A stretch of DNA of 64,000 bases from Phoenix dactylifera (taxonomy: Eukaryota > Streptophyta > Magnoliopsida > Arecales > Arecaceae): the NCBI RefSeq assembly GCF_009389715.1, contig NC_052392.1, forward strand, positions 34,951,144 to 35,015,143, in the 5' to 3' direction. The translations under genes were made by a program, and so were the position numbers. Under the pieces are notes generated by a model, which worked only from the letters and a program-made list of their open reading frames with translations, did no database searches and was not told the DNA's origin. Shown here piece by piece: positions 13,526 through 27,283 of the stretch. Numbering within the stretch: position 1 is the stretch's first letter; every line of letters begins with the position of its first letter.

Positions 13526-13641
13526 GTTCGTCGTACAGTTCCAGCTCGGTACCAATAGAAAGGCATATCAACACTTGGTACGTCGAAAAAAATTTATACC
13601 ATATCATACCGATACAGTACTAGTATAGCACTGATATGAGT
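13526..13641 (+). repeat. GTAC-rich dispersed repeat, copy A
   Basis: It begins near GGTTCGTCGTAC and contains CGGTACC, GGTACG and ACTAGTATAG words. It aligns by eye with copies at 18581-18701 and 42650-42706. The copies are diverged and share a 5' GTTC(A/G)(T/C)CGTAC head and a 3' half with (A)CTAGTATAG or its equivalent. Confidence 0.55.
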
Positions 13642-16352
13642 TAGGCACCAAGACTACGGACCTTGATGCTAACTATCAATAAGCTTAGCCTTCGATCATA
13701 TTACGAAGCCTGCAGCTATTCCAAACTCTCAAACCCAACACAGGGCTGAACATTTGCAGTCGAGGCTCAATGTTCATTTGTATGACCTGTTTTTTGTGTT
13801 GCAGCCACAGTAGTTTATTGAACATCATGAAATAACTCTGTTAACAAAGACAAAAATGGGTAGAACAAGAGTAAAAGAATATATCCTCACATTCAGAAGC
13901 AATGGTATCATCTTATTGATTCCATCATGTTTATAGCAGTATGCAGTAAGACTGGAATTACCAACATCCCCTATGATTTTCTTAAGATGATCATATCTTC
14001 TGAAGCTCATTTTTTGTTGGGCATCAAGAATGATTGGTTAAGCGCCAAGAAAAGTAATAGACAATTGATTTTGTTATTTATGAAATAATGCCCAAAACCA
14101 ACAATCTGTTATCAACAAGCTTACGGATGATGATCAGATGAATGGACAAGCCTATACCTATTCCTTGAACATCGTAGCAAATTTCAACCTGCGTAGTTCA
14201 CAATCGGGCCTGAGACAAAATTTAAAACCCTCATCATTAATGCTAAGGCCACCTCTGCATCAGCAAAGTTCAGTGTGACCCAGCATCAATTCCTGGCGAT
14301 ATACCCAAATTCCTCAGGGCTTGCCGTGCAGTCACTCAGATCTCATGGGTGAAAAGCATGCTAGAGAATATGACCTAACTACAAACAATCATTGCAATAT
14401 AAGTTAGAGCATTTTATGAAATTAATCTTCATTAATCTTCATCAACTCTACAATATAATGTACCCAAATCATTATGGGAAATGAGAACCACTTATAGTTT
14501 ATATCAAGTTGTCTCCTCTTTTTAAATTTTGGCTCAACTCAAGTAACTTGATCAGCACAGGTTACTAGATGAAACATAATTTGATTGTGGTAATAATTTA
14601 ATAAGATCCAACTTCCTCTTCTTTCCTTTATATCATGTTTAACAAGTTTAAGCCTTGTAAGACTAAGCAGTGGTTTTCTTCAAAATCTGAGTCCAATTTC
14701 TAGGTCTCAGAAATTTTGTACTCACCCCAGCTAAAATTTAAACAAGAATACCCCTTAGGGAAGACCGAGCGTAAAAGAATAAAGCTATCAATTGTGCAGC
14801 CAGTAGTCTTAAGGAATCGAACAGGCATAGCTTGTTAGGCTATCAAGCTTCTTCAATGAAATGCCCCCCAAACTATACCCTTACCTCTTGAGCACATGGA
14901 TGCGAGGCCCAAAATGAGATGCACAATAAGACCTGCCAAAATGACTGAGAATTAGTCTCTTACTACATCATAAAGCAAACTCCCCAATCTGACATTCAAC
15001 CACTGTGATGTTCAAGGGTCTGGAGAAGTGAATTTCTTCCTTTGACAAGTGTTCGGGCACTTTTGTAAATATATCTACTTCTTTGATGCATGCACCCACC
15101 TTAGTTAAGTTCTTTTTCTTCTCTCCTTGTTTAAGGAGGAAGCAGGAGTACTGTATTAAATAAAAGCAGGAATATATTTATCAAGTTCCCTGGAATAAAT
15201 TACCTATATTCAAATATTTGTGGAACCCTAGACAAACTCAGAATCTCCTCTTCCCAAGAGGAGCGTGACTGCTGCAGGAACTCCCAGTTCTATAGTTCCT
15301 TTCATGTGCATGCTACATACCAATAATCATGAAGAAAGAGAATAAAATGGACAAGAGTGTTGTTGCTCAATTATGGGCTCAGACCTCAAGCCAACGTCTC
15401 TCTCAAATTGAGCTAAGCTATAGTACAGTTCCTGGACTTCTATTGAGACAGCAGGATACATGGCCCAGTTCGATGGATCTACAGTCTAGAAAAGTGTCCA
15501 AGACACCTGTCAGCTTGGTAGGTTTCATGCCCACTAATAAAGGGCTGGGCCCAATATGTGCCTAGAACATGGCAAACTCACTTGACCCAGTCAACTAACA
15601 ACAAACTTGATCCGAATCGGGTCCAGACAGTCAGGAAACCAGCCATAACCTACTTGCTCCCTTGTCAGACCCAAACTACATACCATGTTAGCACACAAGT
15701 GCCCAGGCGCACAACAGCAGTGCGCCTGTTGTACGACTCAAAAGGTCCTTTCAGCAACCACATAGCCACAGTGTGCCTTGAGATGCACATAGCGCCCTTT
15801 GTTCTGCCACTCGCATGAGATGCATGCTGCTGACATGAGTGGTTTTTGGCAAAATTCCCCACGTTGGGGTTCAAATCCAACATCATGTTTAGAAAATTAT
15901 TCAGTCAGTGAACTATGTGGATCCTTGTGAAGACCATGAAAGAATGAATGCTAAAGACAATTCAATTTATAAAATTATTTTGACCAAAATGCCCTTAAAA
16001 CCAACAATTACGTAATTCATATTTGCATAATATATTGTTTGATTAAAATTTGGGTTGCTGTATATGCATTTATAATTTGAAGAGATACGAAACTAAATGA
16101 AAGTGTAAGCACTTGATGTAACCTGATCATGCATCTAAACAATTATTTATTTAATATTATATACTAACCTGTACGAATCCAAGGTCAAGCAGCAAACAAC
16201 AGAACATCCTAGCACTTTCTCACAAAATAGCTTCATGTTATCAAGAAGATACCATCCTGAAATGGGGAAAAGGTAAATAAAGAAAGAAAGAAAAAATCTA
16301 AGTTACATATCTGACCATGCAGATTAACTCAGAAAAGACGAATGCATTATTT

Positions 16353-19300
16353 TCATCTGTGGCGAACAATTAAAGGAATCCTCACATCTCTAACTGCAAA
16401 TTTGTCCTTTATATTCAATGGAGGCTGCACCCATTGAGATGTATACGTAGGAAGTGTTCCATATTGCCCATCAGATATAATTTCATCTGCACGGACAGTT
16501 ACCAGATCAAGTCATATACAAAGAAATGTAACAATACCTTAATCAGACATTTGCCATCAAGAAACACTTTATCTGCTTCGGAAAGAGTGCTTACAAACCT
16601 AAAGCTTGCAAACGTACCCTGTGCGTAACAAATGACTGCAAGAAAAGAAAACAAAGTTTACTATCTCATTCATGCATGCATAACCACTTATTAGATGTTC
16701 ACGACTCAAGACAGCAAGATACTAGAATGAGCATATTTGAATTCATCCAGAAAAGTTATTATCATTCATCTGATCTCTTACATTGATCTATATTACAAAC
16801 CTTAAATTATGTTGATAGACGTTTTGCCAATGATTAAAAATTTTCCTGGTCCCTCTAAATTATTTCTAAATGTAAAAGATTATAAGCAACGTTCAGGATT
16901 CCTCTTAAGTATGTGCTTTTTATAAACAAAAAGTGACTTGTATAAACACATAGAATAAATGAGCATAGTAAACTGTGAACCTGCCATGCTGAAGGCATGT
17001 ATTCACGGTACAAGAGCTTTTCCCCTTCCTTACTTAAAGTTCTCGAGTCCATTTTCCTCTCTGAACACCATTTTCCAAATGCCCTATTGCACGTAAATTA
17101 GGAATATCATATTAGAGACCTGATACATCAAAGCTTACTAAGAAATATGGAATATGTCCCACTCATAAAATTAAGTGACAGCGAATCTCTCTTTCTGGAA
17201 TTTCAATGCAGTAATGTATTGGTTTCCAGCAGTGATAATATTAGCATGAGCTACTCCAAGATCACATGCACAACACTAGTTTTTCAATAACTTGTTATTT
17301 TAACTTCACTTGATATATCATAGAACTTGGCAGCCAATGCAACAGCATAGTGCTTTAATAGCATCGTGCTAACAGGTGAATACGTAGATATGTTGATCTG
17401 GAATTTACTTTAACAATTCATAATGTTGATAAGAATCAACAAGATATATCCGAACATAACTGAAGTGGCATACAAGACTTCAACTTGAACAAAGAAAAAA
17501 AAAAGCAAGTATGCTTTTGAGAGCAAGAAACTGAGGTATAACCATTTTACACAATAATAAGAGATGATATAAATGGGAAATCCTTTCAATAATGATGAAT
17601 AAGGGCCACTAAAATAGAGCATGTTAATAATTATAGAGATGCTTACATAAAGATTTCTCTATCATATATCTGTTAATAGCTAGAATTCATAAAGCATGAC
17701 AAAGATGTGTTTTTGTCTTCATACAATACATAAAACATAAATTCAGGAGTAAGCCAATACTCCAGTTCCATTCTGAAACGATTTCTTTTGCTTGTTCTGA
17801 AACTTTTCCAAATAATTCAGACAAAGATGCAAACTCTTGCAACACAATTGACTTGCAAGAAGGAAGAAAATGTAGATGCTTCACATTATAATGAGGCTGA
17901 GTGATGCCAAAACTAAACGATTTGATAATACACAAAGGGGAACGAATGAAAAAATGGTACATGAATTGACAAAAGACATCATATTATCAATGGAAAAGAA
18001 AAGGAACCAATTCTCATGAAACCTTTGCTATTAGTAAGCTAATCTGATATTCATGATATGTTTAATATCAGCAACTGATTTCTAATAGATTGCATTAAAT
18101 TTGTCAGGTAATAAAAACTACTCTGCTAGATTTTTCAAAAACAAAAATAAATTATTTTCTTAATTAGAAACTAGTGTAAAGATATAACACATATGGACTT
18201 TAAAATTATATTAAGCAAGATTTAGTTTAAAAATTTGAATCTTACCTTATGAACTTTTGCTCGCTGAATTGGTATTTTCAAATGTTAAAATTGGAAATAG
18301 AATGGTATATGGTATGTTAATAGGCCTATTTATGTGTTTTGGCAGTCAAATTAACCAGTTCAAAAACAAGTAGCATGTAAATAAGTCAAATCCCCTTATG
18401 GCACCACTTTTAAACACTAGGACATAAAAATGACCAGGTTGGAACACATCTCAACTGAAACATATCATGCAGATCAAAAACTAGTTAACACTAAATCCTT
18501 GAAGGGTAAAGTTCTTCCACAATACATAACCACGAAGGACAAAAATTAAACATATTTAGCTTGTGACCAAAATAAGGTTCATCGTACCGTACCAGTTCAA
18601 TACCGGTACAGAGAGCGTACCGACACTCCATACAATGAACGGGCCCCATACAGTAGTACCATACTGACACAGTGATAGTGTGGCACCGGTACAGGGCCCA
18701 GTTCTAAGATGGTGTATCTTGGTTCCAATACTTTTTGTCTTTTAATTTTGAACTTGTATCCCAACTTCTTGTTCAGCCTGTTGTACAAATAGAGCATATA
18801 CCCAAGGCCATAGGAGCAGATTGGAATATATTGGTTAAAGTAATAAGGGAAAAAATAATCATTATCAACACTTCCAAGTGCCAGCTTACGCTATGCCAGT
18901 GCCCGCACCTTGCCCATGTCAGAAGGGCACCTACTTAATCTTTTTCCAAAAAAAGTTATATTTAACTAAAAAAGCTATTAAGTGTTGTTTCTAAATCTTG
19001 GATCAGTATGTGTTACAGGAATATGCTCAGTAAGTTGTACTGTTTTTACAACGTAAGAGAAGTGGACCTCAATATGAGCAAATTTACATCATGAGCTAAC
19101 CTCTGTGCATCATTTCCTGAGGTTCCAGCTCCAAAAATGGTTGCTTTTGTAGCTAAAACCAACACAGGTTGCGTTTGTAAGAGCTTGCAGATCTCTTGAA
19201 CAACAGCTTCTGCCACATTTTGAAGGGATAGGTTCTTCCTGCATAACAATCGATATTGGAAGACCAACAGCAAAAAGTAAAGTTGCTAGGGATTCAAATG

Positions 19301-22300
19301 AGAGAATAAGAGTCTCATATTATGCATATGCAAGAGATGCAGAGGTGCTGGAAAGAGAAAGAAATTTAGTTTGGGAAGGATGCCAGCAAACTTCTATGTG
19401 ATATCTGATAAAGTGTGAGGATAACTGAGTTCACGAAAAAAGAAAAGTCAGGTGCTTGCATAACTCGTAAACTTATCACTTGAGCTGAGAAGGGTGTGCA
19501 TTAACCTCACATTTTATATTAAAACATTTCATAATTTGTGTGAAATCATGTGATAACAAACTAGTGCATACAGAATTAACAATCTGCCAGGCATAAATCC
19601 TTAGACCTAATAACCAAAATATGAAAACATCACACAAATTTTACCCAGGTTGAATGCACACCCTAGAGCCAAAAAAATAATAAATAAATCAAGTTATATT
19701 ACCTCAATCTTGAACTAGGCATCCTAACCCCACTTCCGCCCATAATTTATTTATAGATCACAAAATGTGAGGGTTTTCTTTTTATACGAGTTCGTTATGA
19801 CTTAGGAGGTTTCATGCAATACTATTTTACCAATTAAAAGTTCAATGCTAAGATCACTAGTTTCTATATCAAGGGTTATATCTATATAACTTAATAAAAA
19901 GGATACTTCCACAAAATCATAAGTCTGTAAGCAGGCTATAAGGAAAATATTATCTGACAAGGTTAATGAATAAATAAATGTGAAGTTTATGTATAATTGC
20001 AAAGTGTCGCAGAGACATGCAACACTCTACTCAAAAATAAACTGGACGGTGTAATTATAAAACATTTAGGGGGAAAGGAACAGGGTATTTTCTTTAGACA
20101 ATCAGGTTTCACAGCTCGCAGGCAAGTCCAACCACAACCATTGTGTTATTTATATTGGTAAACATATTTTTGAATCTCAGGCATGCATAGACATTTTGGT
20201 GCAATGATCTGAGAGATGACTACTTTTGTACACTTTCCCTACAACCTTAAACTGGCATGGAATTTTTCACAAGAGAATTTTGCAAAGGATGGCATGAATA
20301 TTACGAGTTCATACAAATACAGCTTTAAGCATATTTACCTTTTACTACCACCTATAGGCATGGGTTGACAAGCTCGATCTATCCAATAAAAGGCACCAAT
20401 GCTGAAAACCCATAAAAAGGCATCAGATTCAAGTCAACTTCTGTTATGAGCAAATAAAAGTATTTTCAAATGAAAAGAGAATACGGTACAACCAGGGACA
20501 AATGAAAAGAGGATAATGTACAAACAGGGAAGAAAACAGAATCCTGGAGAACTGAAAAATCCATCAACTCCATCATACTTGACCAAAAATCCACCTAGAT
20601 TTCCATCCACTTCTCCTCCTTCATAGGCCCTTAGCCTAGATTCCCCCTCCTTTGCTGCCCTTTAGCTCTGATCTGCCTTCCCTTCACCTCCTCCATCTCC
20701 CCCTCAATAGTCCTAGACTCTGTTATGGAAGCAATTATAACTGATCCCTATTACACACCCCTAACTGACCTGTTTAACCCAACCCATTTGGTTTACAGGA
20801 CATCTACAGGTCCAGCAAACTTGACCACTAGAGAATCAAGTTCAAGTTGAAGATTCCAACTCATCGACTTACGATAATATATCTTATATATTATAAGTAT
20901 TATATATTTATATTATATAGCACAAGTTTTTATCGAAATTCTTATACTCTAATCCCCATTCAGTTCCCTAAGCTTGTCCCAATTTTTCCTCCACCTCACT
21001 TCCATGTCTCTTTCCTATACCTCTCCTCTCCTCCACTAGACTCTCTCTGTTCCTCAAATCTCTCTCCTACATCCTCCCCTCTCCTCTACTCTCTCCCCTT
21101 CTCTCTTCCTCTCCCTCCTCATCCTTTTAATCCGCCCTCCGCCAAATCAAGCCATGTTAATACACAACCAAATAAGGATACTCCATCATTGGATCCAACT
21201 CTTAGATGCAAATTTTATCGACCCATCACCAAATCCAGCTACCTTAACGTTGTCCATGCATAATCCAATAATCCTACCACCATAAATCTGAGTAGCATAC
21301 TTTTGCTAGTTTCCAATAACCCCTTGATCTAGCGATTAAATTGTGTTGTCTTCCTCCCTAGTTTACATTGGACAAGTAAATGGGTCAAATCCAAGCTTAG
21401 TAGCTGACTTTTCTACCTACGATAATGCACCCACTACAAAATCTTCCTAAGAATCTTGAATCTATACATGTTTCCTAGGTGCTTCCTTATTAAAATTGCT
21501 CCTAAAATATCTACTTCCTTGCACCCGCACCTGCTCCCGAATTCTAACAACTAATGATCCGAGACAATCAACAATACCCAAATCAGGTTGAATCAACCAT
21601 AGTTGACCCATTGGCAAATTAGTTAAGTATTGACCATGACCATTTGGACTTGCTATAGAATCTTGACCCAACCTTACCCATTGCCATCATTTTAGATTTG
21701 TTGCCTTCGACTTGGATAGCCATTGCATCATCAAGACCAAGAGTTAGCACTATAGCCAAAATGTCGAACTTGATTCACCTCCAACAAGGGTAGTTAGGTA
21801 GTTCTCCCTTCCTCTCTTCCTTCCTCCCCTACCCCATCCCACCAACATTATTAAACTTAAACAAGTTAAGTGAGCTTAATCTCAGCTCGATTAACTTTTC
21901 AAGCTTGAAGGAGCCAAGTTCAAGCTAGCTCGACAATGTAAGAGCCAAGCTTGAGCTACGCTTTCTCAACTTGCCGCCAGCTCAAGATGACTCTTTTTAA
22001 TTCAAGCCAAGCTCGAGCAAAACCTAGCTTGCTTGTGTTCGGCTTGTTTACACCCCTAGAAAGAAGAGAAGGGATAAAGTGACATGCGAGGAGGCATGAC
22101 ACTACAAGGGTTGAAACCTCAAACCAATTCTGACTGAGCTCCACATTAACTAAACCATTATATATAATTTGATGGGGGGGTCACATCAAAAATCAAAATA
22201 TGGAGACTGCTGAACAAAAGTAATTCATTAAGCATTATCTGAGGTCCTACCGATATCAAGACAAGCATAGGAGTACAATATTTAACTTTAATATAATGTA

Positions 22301-24961
22301 AACCAATGTTAATTGTTGAAATTGAGGAAAATGCTCAGTATCTACCCTTCACATATTGTTCTCCCATATGATAGAAGAAATCATGATTTATTCACATTGC
22401 ATAACTACATATAGTCTATGTAGTATAGCTATATGGTGTCCCCATCTCAAACATATTTTTATATCTAATTGTGAATTCAACTATGAGTCCTATGCCAGCA
22501 AACATTGCTCATGAATGAAAATCTAGAATAAATTAGAGGATTGTTTAAAAGAAAAAAAGGTAGCTGACTGATCATAGTTAAGGAGAATTCTGAAATGATT
22601 CACATAGACGGCCCTTAGAGATTGAAGAAACCTTCTTCATTTGGTTACTTTTGTAGTTCCAAACTTTCAATACTCACACTTAGTAAGCAGCAGTTAATTA
22701 CTATAAACACAAACATCTACAATGAATATTGCTATCATAGTTATAGTTTTTGGTAAGCAGCAACATAATAGTAATACATAACTCGAAAATGAAAAGGATT
22801 TTTTATGCGAGAGGAATGCACATGCTAAGGTAAGGTCATGAGGGTAACTGAACATGAATACTGTTACCTAGTCATCTTGCAAGCAGAAATCAAAAGTTCT
22901 TGGCAATGAAGGAAGACCTGTCTATCATAAGAAAATGGAGACCGACACCAAGAGCTTCACTTTCCCTTTGCAAGTGAAAATGCATTGCCTGTAAAATTAA
23001 ACAATGTTTTTGGAAATTAGTAAAATTAAACAATGTTTTGGGAAATCAATTCAGCCATCTCTCATGTACATAAATGGCAATGCTCCAACTATTTACTTGG
23101 GTTTGGTCTATCTATCCTACTTTCCCATCCATCTGTCCTAATTCATCATTTTTTCCAGTGAAACCATAGAAAAATGCTCTAGATGTAAAGGAATGAAATG
23201 GGTTGCATCCATTACTCTAAGGAGCATCAGAGTCAAATAGACCAACTAGCATGCACAAGCCAGGGGGACCATCAAAATTCAATCTCATTCAACTGGAAAT
23301 CAACCGTGAAGAAACCAGTCTAATACATACCATAACCATCAAAACTTCTATTTCAAGAACTATATTTTCTAGAGATGCATGTTGTAATCATAATTGTCTA
23401 ATATATGTCAATACGGCTAGTATTCTAATGAGTAAGGAACACACTTACCTTGAGAGCGGCCAAAAATTCAAAGCTGCTGTAACAACGGATATACAGGAAG
23501 CGTCTCATGCAAGCTAAGAATAATTCATCATCACAAAAGCACATCTGTGTAATTTCAGTGGCATCATACTTCTGATATTCTCCATTGTCTTCCCAATAGG
23601 TACTGTTGGCTGATTCTGTGAAATATTAAGCTGAAATTTCAGTGTGCTAGGTATGCTACAACTCAATCCTAATTAACTTAAAAGTACTTCGCACAGCTAA
23701 CTTCCAAAATGAAAAGATCATTTGTTTCGTTTGGGGCATGATGATATAGGCAGGGACCACTTTAAGGAGCAATGTGTGGCTAAAGGATTCATTCAAACTT
23801 ATAAATCTAAGGCTTGAGACTTCATCAGAAGCAAGAAAAGTCATCTGACTGACAGGATATAAGGTTTGATTAAGGTATATCTCTTTCTGATATGTAACCA
23901 CTTTCAAGAACCATAGCTGCTTTTGCAGACTTGCAGTTACTCGTATAACGGAAAAAGAGTTATCTAATTCAATGTTTGGACCTTTCCTGAGCCCCATAAG
24001 AGCATGGTCCTCAAGTGAGTAACAAATAACTACTAATCATTTAGCTATCAACACCAAAGACAACTATCATTTGTGACTTACAACTTGGATTTACCAAACG
24101 ATGACTTTGACTTTTTACTCCAATTATTGACATATTAACCTCCATTTCAGAGCTAGATTCACCTTTCTATCTAAGATTTAATATCCGAAGCACTTCCCAT
24201 GCTTTTTAATAGCTCCCCAAAGCAAACCTCCATTGCATTGCACTCATCAAAACAACCAACAGCTGAGTTCCCCAAAAATCTATCAGAAGAAGTGAATGCA
24301 ATACAAATCCTTCTTCATTCCTACTGTCATTAAAATAGACATTGCAGTTTCTAATTCGTAAGTAACAAAGTCACTACTTTAAGCACAAACCGATACTTCT
24401 ATCTTCCTATCTCTCAGTCCATCATAGATGCTGCATAATTGGAACAATTCGACGTCATATTTCCTAGGATTCCATAACATGAACATTCTCCGCTACCCGA
24501 CTAACTAAAAGAAGCATAGAAAAGCGAAATTTCTTACTGTAAGCTTCCATTATACGATGCTTCAAGATCTGGGAGAGCCGAAGCACATCGAAGCGGCAAT
24601 CCAGATCGAAGTACATCACCATCCGCTCCAACCCTCCAAAACGTATCCCCTTCCACTCCTCGGGAAGGATGCAGTGGACAGCGGCCTGGGAGAAGCCATG
24701 AGAACGGATCTCAGTGTCAAATAGGAATAATTAAAAACAAGGAAATCAAAAGAAGGGGAACGAGGGAAGGGGATTTACGTGCAATAGAATTTGGGATTTG
24801 GCGGAGGGAGAAGGGCCTGCGATCTCGACGACGTTGCCGACGCGGAGGGGGACGCGGTGGAGGGGAGGGAGGAAGAGGAAGGGGCGCTCCGTGAGAACCC
24901 TAGCGAGCATCGCCTTGGCGGTCTCGTCGCCATGGATCCACCCTCGGGGGTTTTCCTCCAT
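16353..24961 (-). CDS. XRCC2: DNA repair protein XRCC2 homologue (RAD51 paralogue)
   Basis: I assembled nine exons: 24961..24779, 24685..24538, 23615..23449, 22988..22918, 20401..20339, 19238..19101, 17083..16981, 16635..16599 and 16486..16353. All introns are GT-AG and phases agree throughout, giving 347 aa. XRCC2 acts in the RAD51-paralogue complex that promotes RAD51 loading in homologous recombination and meiosis. Visible motifs are the N-terminal GDETAKAMLARVL and PPLHRVPLRVGNVVEI, and a Walker A-like GPSPSAKS at residues 49-56 with Ala in place of the last Gly. Further on are MYFDLDCRFD, a Walker B-like LHFLMID (Asp189), FYWIDRAC, and the LATKATIFG segment. The C-terminal part has YREYMPSAWQSFVTHR, then WVQPPLNIKDKF. 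The 37-bp exon 8 is the least certain: its chosen donor (GTTTGT) restores QALDE with exon 9, while a stronger-looking GTACGT donor 18 nt into the exon would shift the frame. The C-terminal extension VRIPLIVRHR is short and unconserved. Intron 4 (2.5 kb) carries transposon remnants. Confidence 0.9.
18581..18701 (+). repeat. GTAC-rich dispersed repeat, copy B (XRCC2 intron 6)
   Basis: It contains CGTACCGTACC, ACCGGTACAG twice and a GTGGCACCGGTAC word. The arrangement matches copies at 13526-13641 and 42650-42706. It lies within the intron between XRCC2 exons 6 and 7. The family is not identified. Confidence 0.6.
21411..21560 (+). repeat. Dispersed repeat shared with POLLUX intron 10 (copy 1)
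   Basis: The block from TTCTACCTACGATAATGCACCC through AAAATATCTACTTCC to CACCTGCTCC aligns in the same order with 51688-51815. Spacing differences suggest small indels. It lies in XRCC2 intron 4. Confidence 0.6.
21845..22058. repeat. hAT-type non-autonomous element end (GCTCGAGC-rich)
   Basis: Repeated AAGCTTGAG/AGCTCGA/CAAGCTCG words precede the terminus GGCTTGTTTACACCCCTA. Its complement TAGGGGTGTAAACAAGCC is the familiar end of plant hAT-like miniature elements. The left inverted repeat was not found, so the copy appears truncated. It lies in XRCC2 intron 4. Confidence 0.45.
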
Positions 24962-25254
24962 TCTATTGTATTATTCTGCTAGTTTTGGCATCATGCTTTC
25001 ACAGGAGTTGAGGTATTACATTTACTTTGAACTAAAGCCGGCAGAGCGCTTGCCGACTTTGGCTTAAACTATCTTCCGCCCGCGCGTGATTTCTCTTCGC
25101 TTGGCGGCTTGTTGGTACGGAAAGGAATAGTATTTGATAACCTTGATCAGTCTTCGATAGATTTTTGATAGCCAGAAAAAATCTAGGACTCTTACTTAGT
25201 AGTTTTTATGCTTTTTTAAGCGACTTTTTGTCACCTAAAAGCTTTTAATCTCTG

Positions 25255-25722
25255 ATTTTCTTAAAAGTAATTTTGATGACAATGTAAAAGAGAATGGTTT
25301 GCTAAATGGTGCCAAATTTGTGATCGAAAATTGTAGTGAACTTTTGTGGTTGTGGATGCATGTCATTTATTTGATACTACGGTGCTATTGGTAGAGATAC
25401 GAGCTGCATGGGAGGATCTAGCATAAGTAGATACTGTGTCGGGAGCGTCAAATATAATTTTGGAAGAGGACTTTAAATTTATGATCTCATGGATATTGGG
25501 TCAAGCAGATTGAAAGGATGATTCTCATCAATTCTATGGAATATCTAGAGACTGTCCCATATTGCTTTTGAAACGATGAATGATTATAGAGAGGCTAATA
25601 ATGCAATAGATTTGGTAGTCATGCATATTGCTAACCATTCAAGGGTGGTTCATTGGGAGTCTATTCCTCAATTTCTAGCCAATTTCTCATATTTAAAATG
25701 TGGTTCCAAGGCTAGTTAATGG
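25255..25722 (+). pseudogene. Relic of retrotransposon RNase H domain (RVT_3-like)
   Basis: Across several frames the plus strand reads as one degraded RNase H domain: LKSNFDDNVKENGLLNGAKFVI, then LLVEIRAAWEDLA, then ASNIILEEDFKFMISWI, then after a frameshift and an in-frame stop HIAFETMNDYREANNAIDLV and NHSRVVHWESIPQFL. The order and the acidic positions (Asp in NFDDN, Glu in EIRAAWE, Asp in EEDFK, Asp in NAIDLV) follow the D-E-D-D pattern of RNase H domains. These are found in plant LINEs and related 'putative ribonuclease H' fragments. No reverse transcriptase was seen next to it. It is a dead copy. Confidence 0.75.
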
Positions 25723-27283
25723 AAGCCATCTCAACAAATAAAAAAAAAAATAGAAGGAGGGCTTATCAAATTATTAACAAGGTCATGCATTGTTATAAAG
25801 ATAATCTAGTCTTGACATATGGATTAATTCAGGGAATAATACATCTCCAACTGTTGTAAGTTCAAAGGATTTCTATGCAAATATGAATATTCCATGAACT
25901 ACTTTGCGTTTTTTTTTTTGCCTCCATTTTGCAGTATATGTATTTGAATATTCTTCTTTTAGCTTGCATTATTTTGGATGGATGCATGATGCCAAGTAAA
26001 CATTTATATTTTAATGGTACAATTCGATTTCGTCTACTTTGTACACTTTATAAGATGTGTGGGGTTTTGCATGTGATCTTAGTAGTAGTTTTTATGATGC
26101 TAGCGATGGATAAACTATTCTAATGCTAGTCAAGCTTTTTAATCCAAGCAACATGTACTGCAGTCAAAAAAATATAATAGTTGTAGCTACGAAATCTGAA
26201 TAGCATCTCACTCAATATGATTCTCCATGATAAAAGAGAATTGGCACGACTTTTACATTTATTACCAAACAAGTTAGATCAATTAATTATGGAGTTGCCA
26301 AGTCAATAGTTATAGGTCCACTAAACTTTCCATTTGAGAGATAAGCACTCCAAAGCATTTTTCTTAAAATATAACCTTATGCTCCATGTGTTATGTTAAA
26401 TAAAAAAATTATGTAACCACAGTCTAACACCTAATTGTACCTTCATGTTACTCTAGACACCCACCTCTCTAATAAAAAAATAAAAATAAAAGTAAATAAA
26501 GATAAAAAAATATTTCAACGAGTTAGAAAACATTTATCATAAGAGTGATCAATGAAACCACACAAATTTTATTAAATAAATTGAGAATAGGTGATTATTA
26601 CTATATTTATAAAGATGCAAAAAAAAAGTATATCTTCAACATGCGATGGTTGACTACCTTAGCAGCTTGCGGAACATTCATTCTACATACTGCACTTCCT
26701 TGAGAACTCCTCTACACCTATTCTACTTATAGAATCTCTGATTTTAACCAGTGGCAATCTTAATTATAGGAAAAGAGTCCATTTGACTTTGGTCCATTGT
26801 GAAGGATTACATAAGGGAGGTATCTAAAATTTCACTTTTCTAAAGCCAATGACCAATTTAAAATCTTTAGACTGGAAGCTTGATAACAGATCCTCACACA
26901 CTTCATTATTGATTGGTACTTAGAATAATTGTACAATCCAAGACCCGTTCAATTCAAGCAATTCAATATATCCCTAAATTATAACATTTGCGTTAGCTAA
27001 TCAATCAAGACCCTGTAATATTAAGTACAATTGGTATATTTTTCTATCAAAAAAAAAAAGAATAAGTAATAAAACTATGCGTACGGAAAGTAGTAGTAAC
27101 ACATAACAAAATTTATGGACGTTCATCATTAACATGCAACGGAATGTATCAAATCTAAATTTCTAATCATCAGGATCCGTTTACAACTCCGCCGGCTACA
27201 GTATCGTACACGTCCGGCTTCAAAATTCGTTCGGCTTTCCACCTGGACCGGGCATTGGTCTCGGTCTCGACCGCCAGCAACAT

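Larger units (their letters stand above)
8011..16352. other. Long intergenic region without recognised gene
   Basis: Beyond the transporter promoter I could support no protein-coding exon, tRNA or rRNA. The many short reading frames lack family motifs and codon structure. Contents noted: poly-A/T tracts, an (ACAT)n/(AC)n microsatellite at 12072-12118, a GTAC-rich dispersed repeat at 13526-13641, and the 3' flank of XRCC2 at its right end. Most of it resembles decayed transposon sequence. Confidence 0.5.

Noticed and set aside
15850..15880. B-box-like GGTTCAAATCC suggesting a tRNA
   Set aside because: The surrounding stem does not pair as a T-arm (a G-A mismatch inside), and no A-box or acceptor stem is found at the right distance.
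25030..25070. Short inverted repeat GCCGGCA...TGCCGAC near the XRCC2 start
   Set aside because: Only about 5-6 bp arms pair well; expected by chance in GC-rich DNA.
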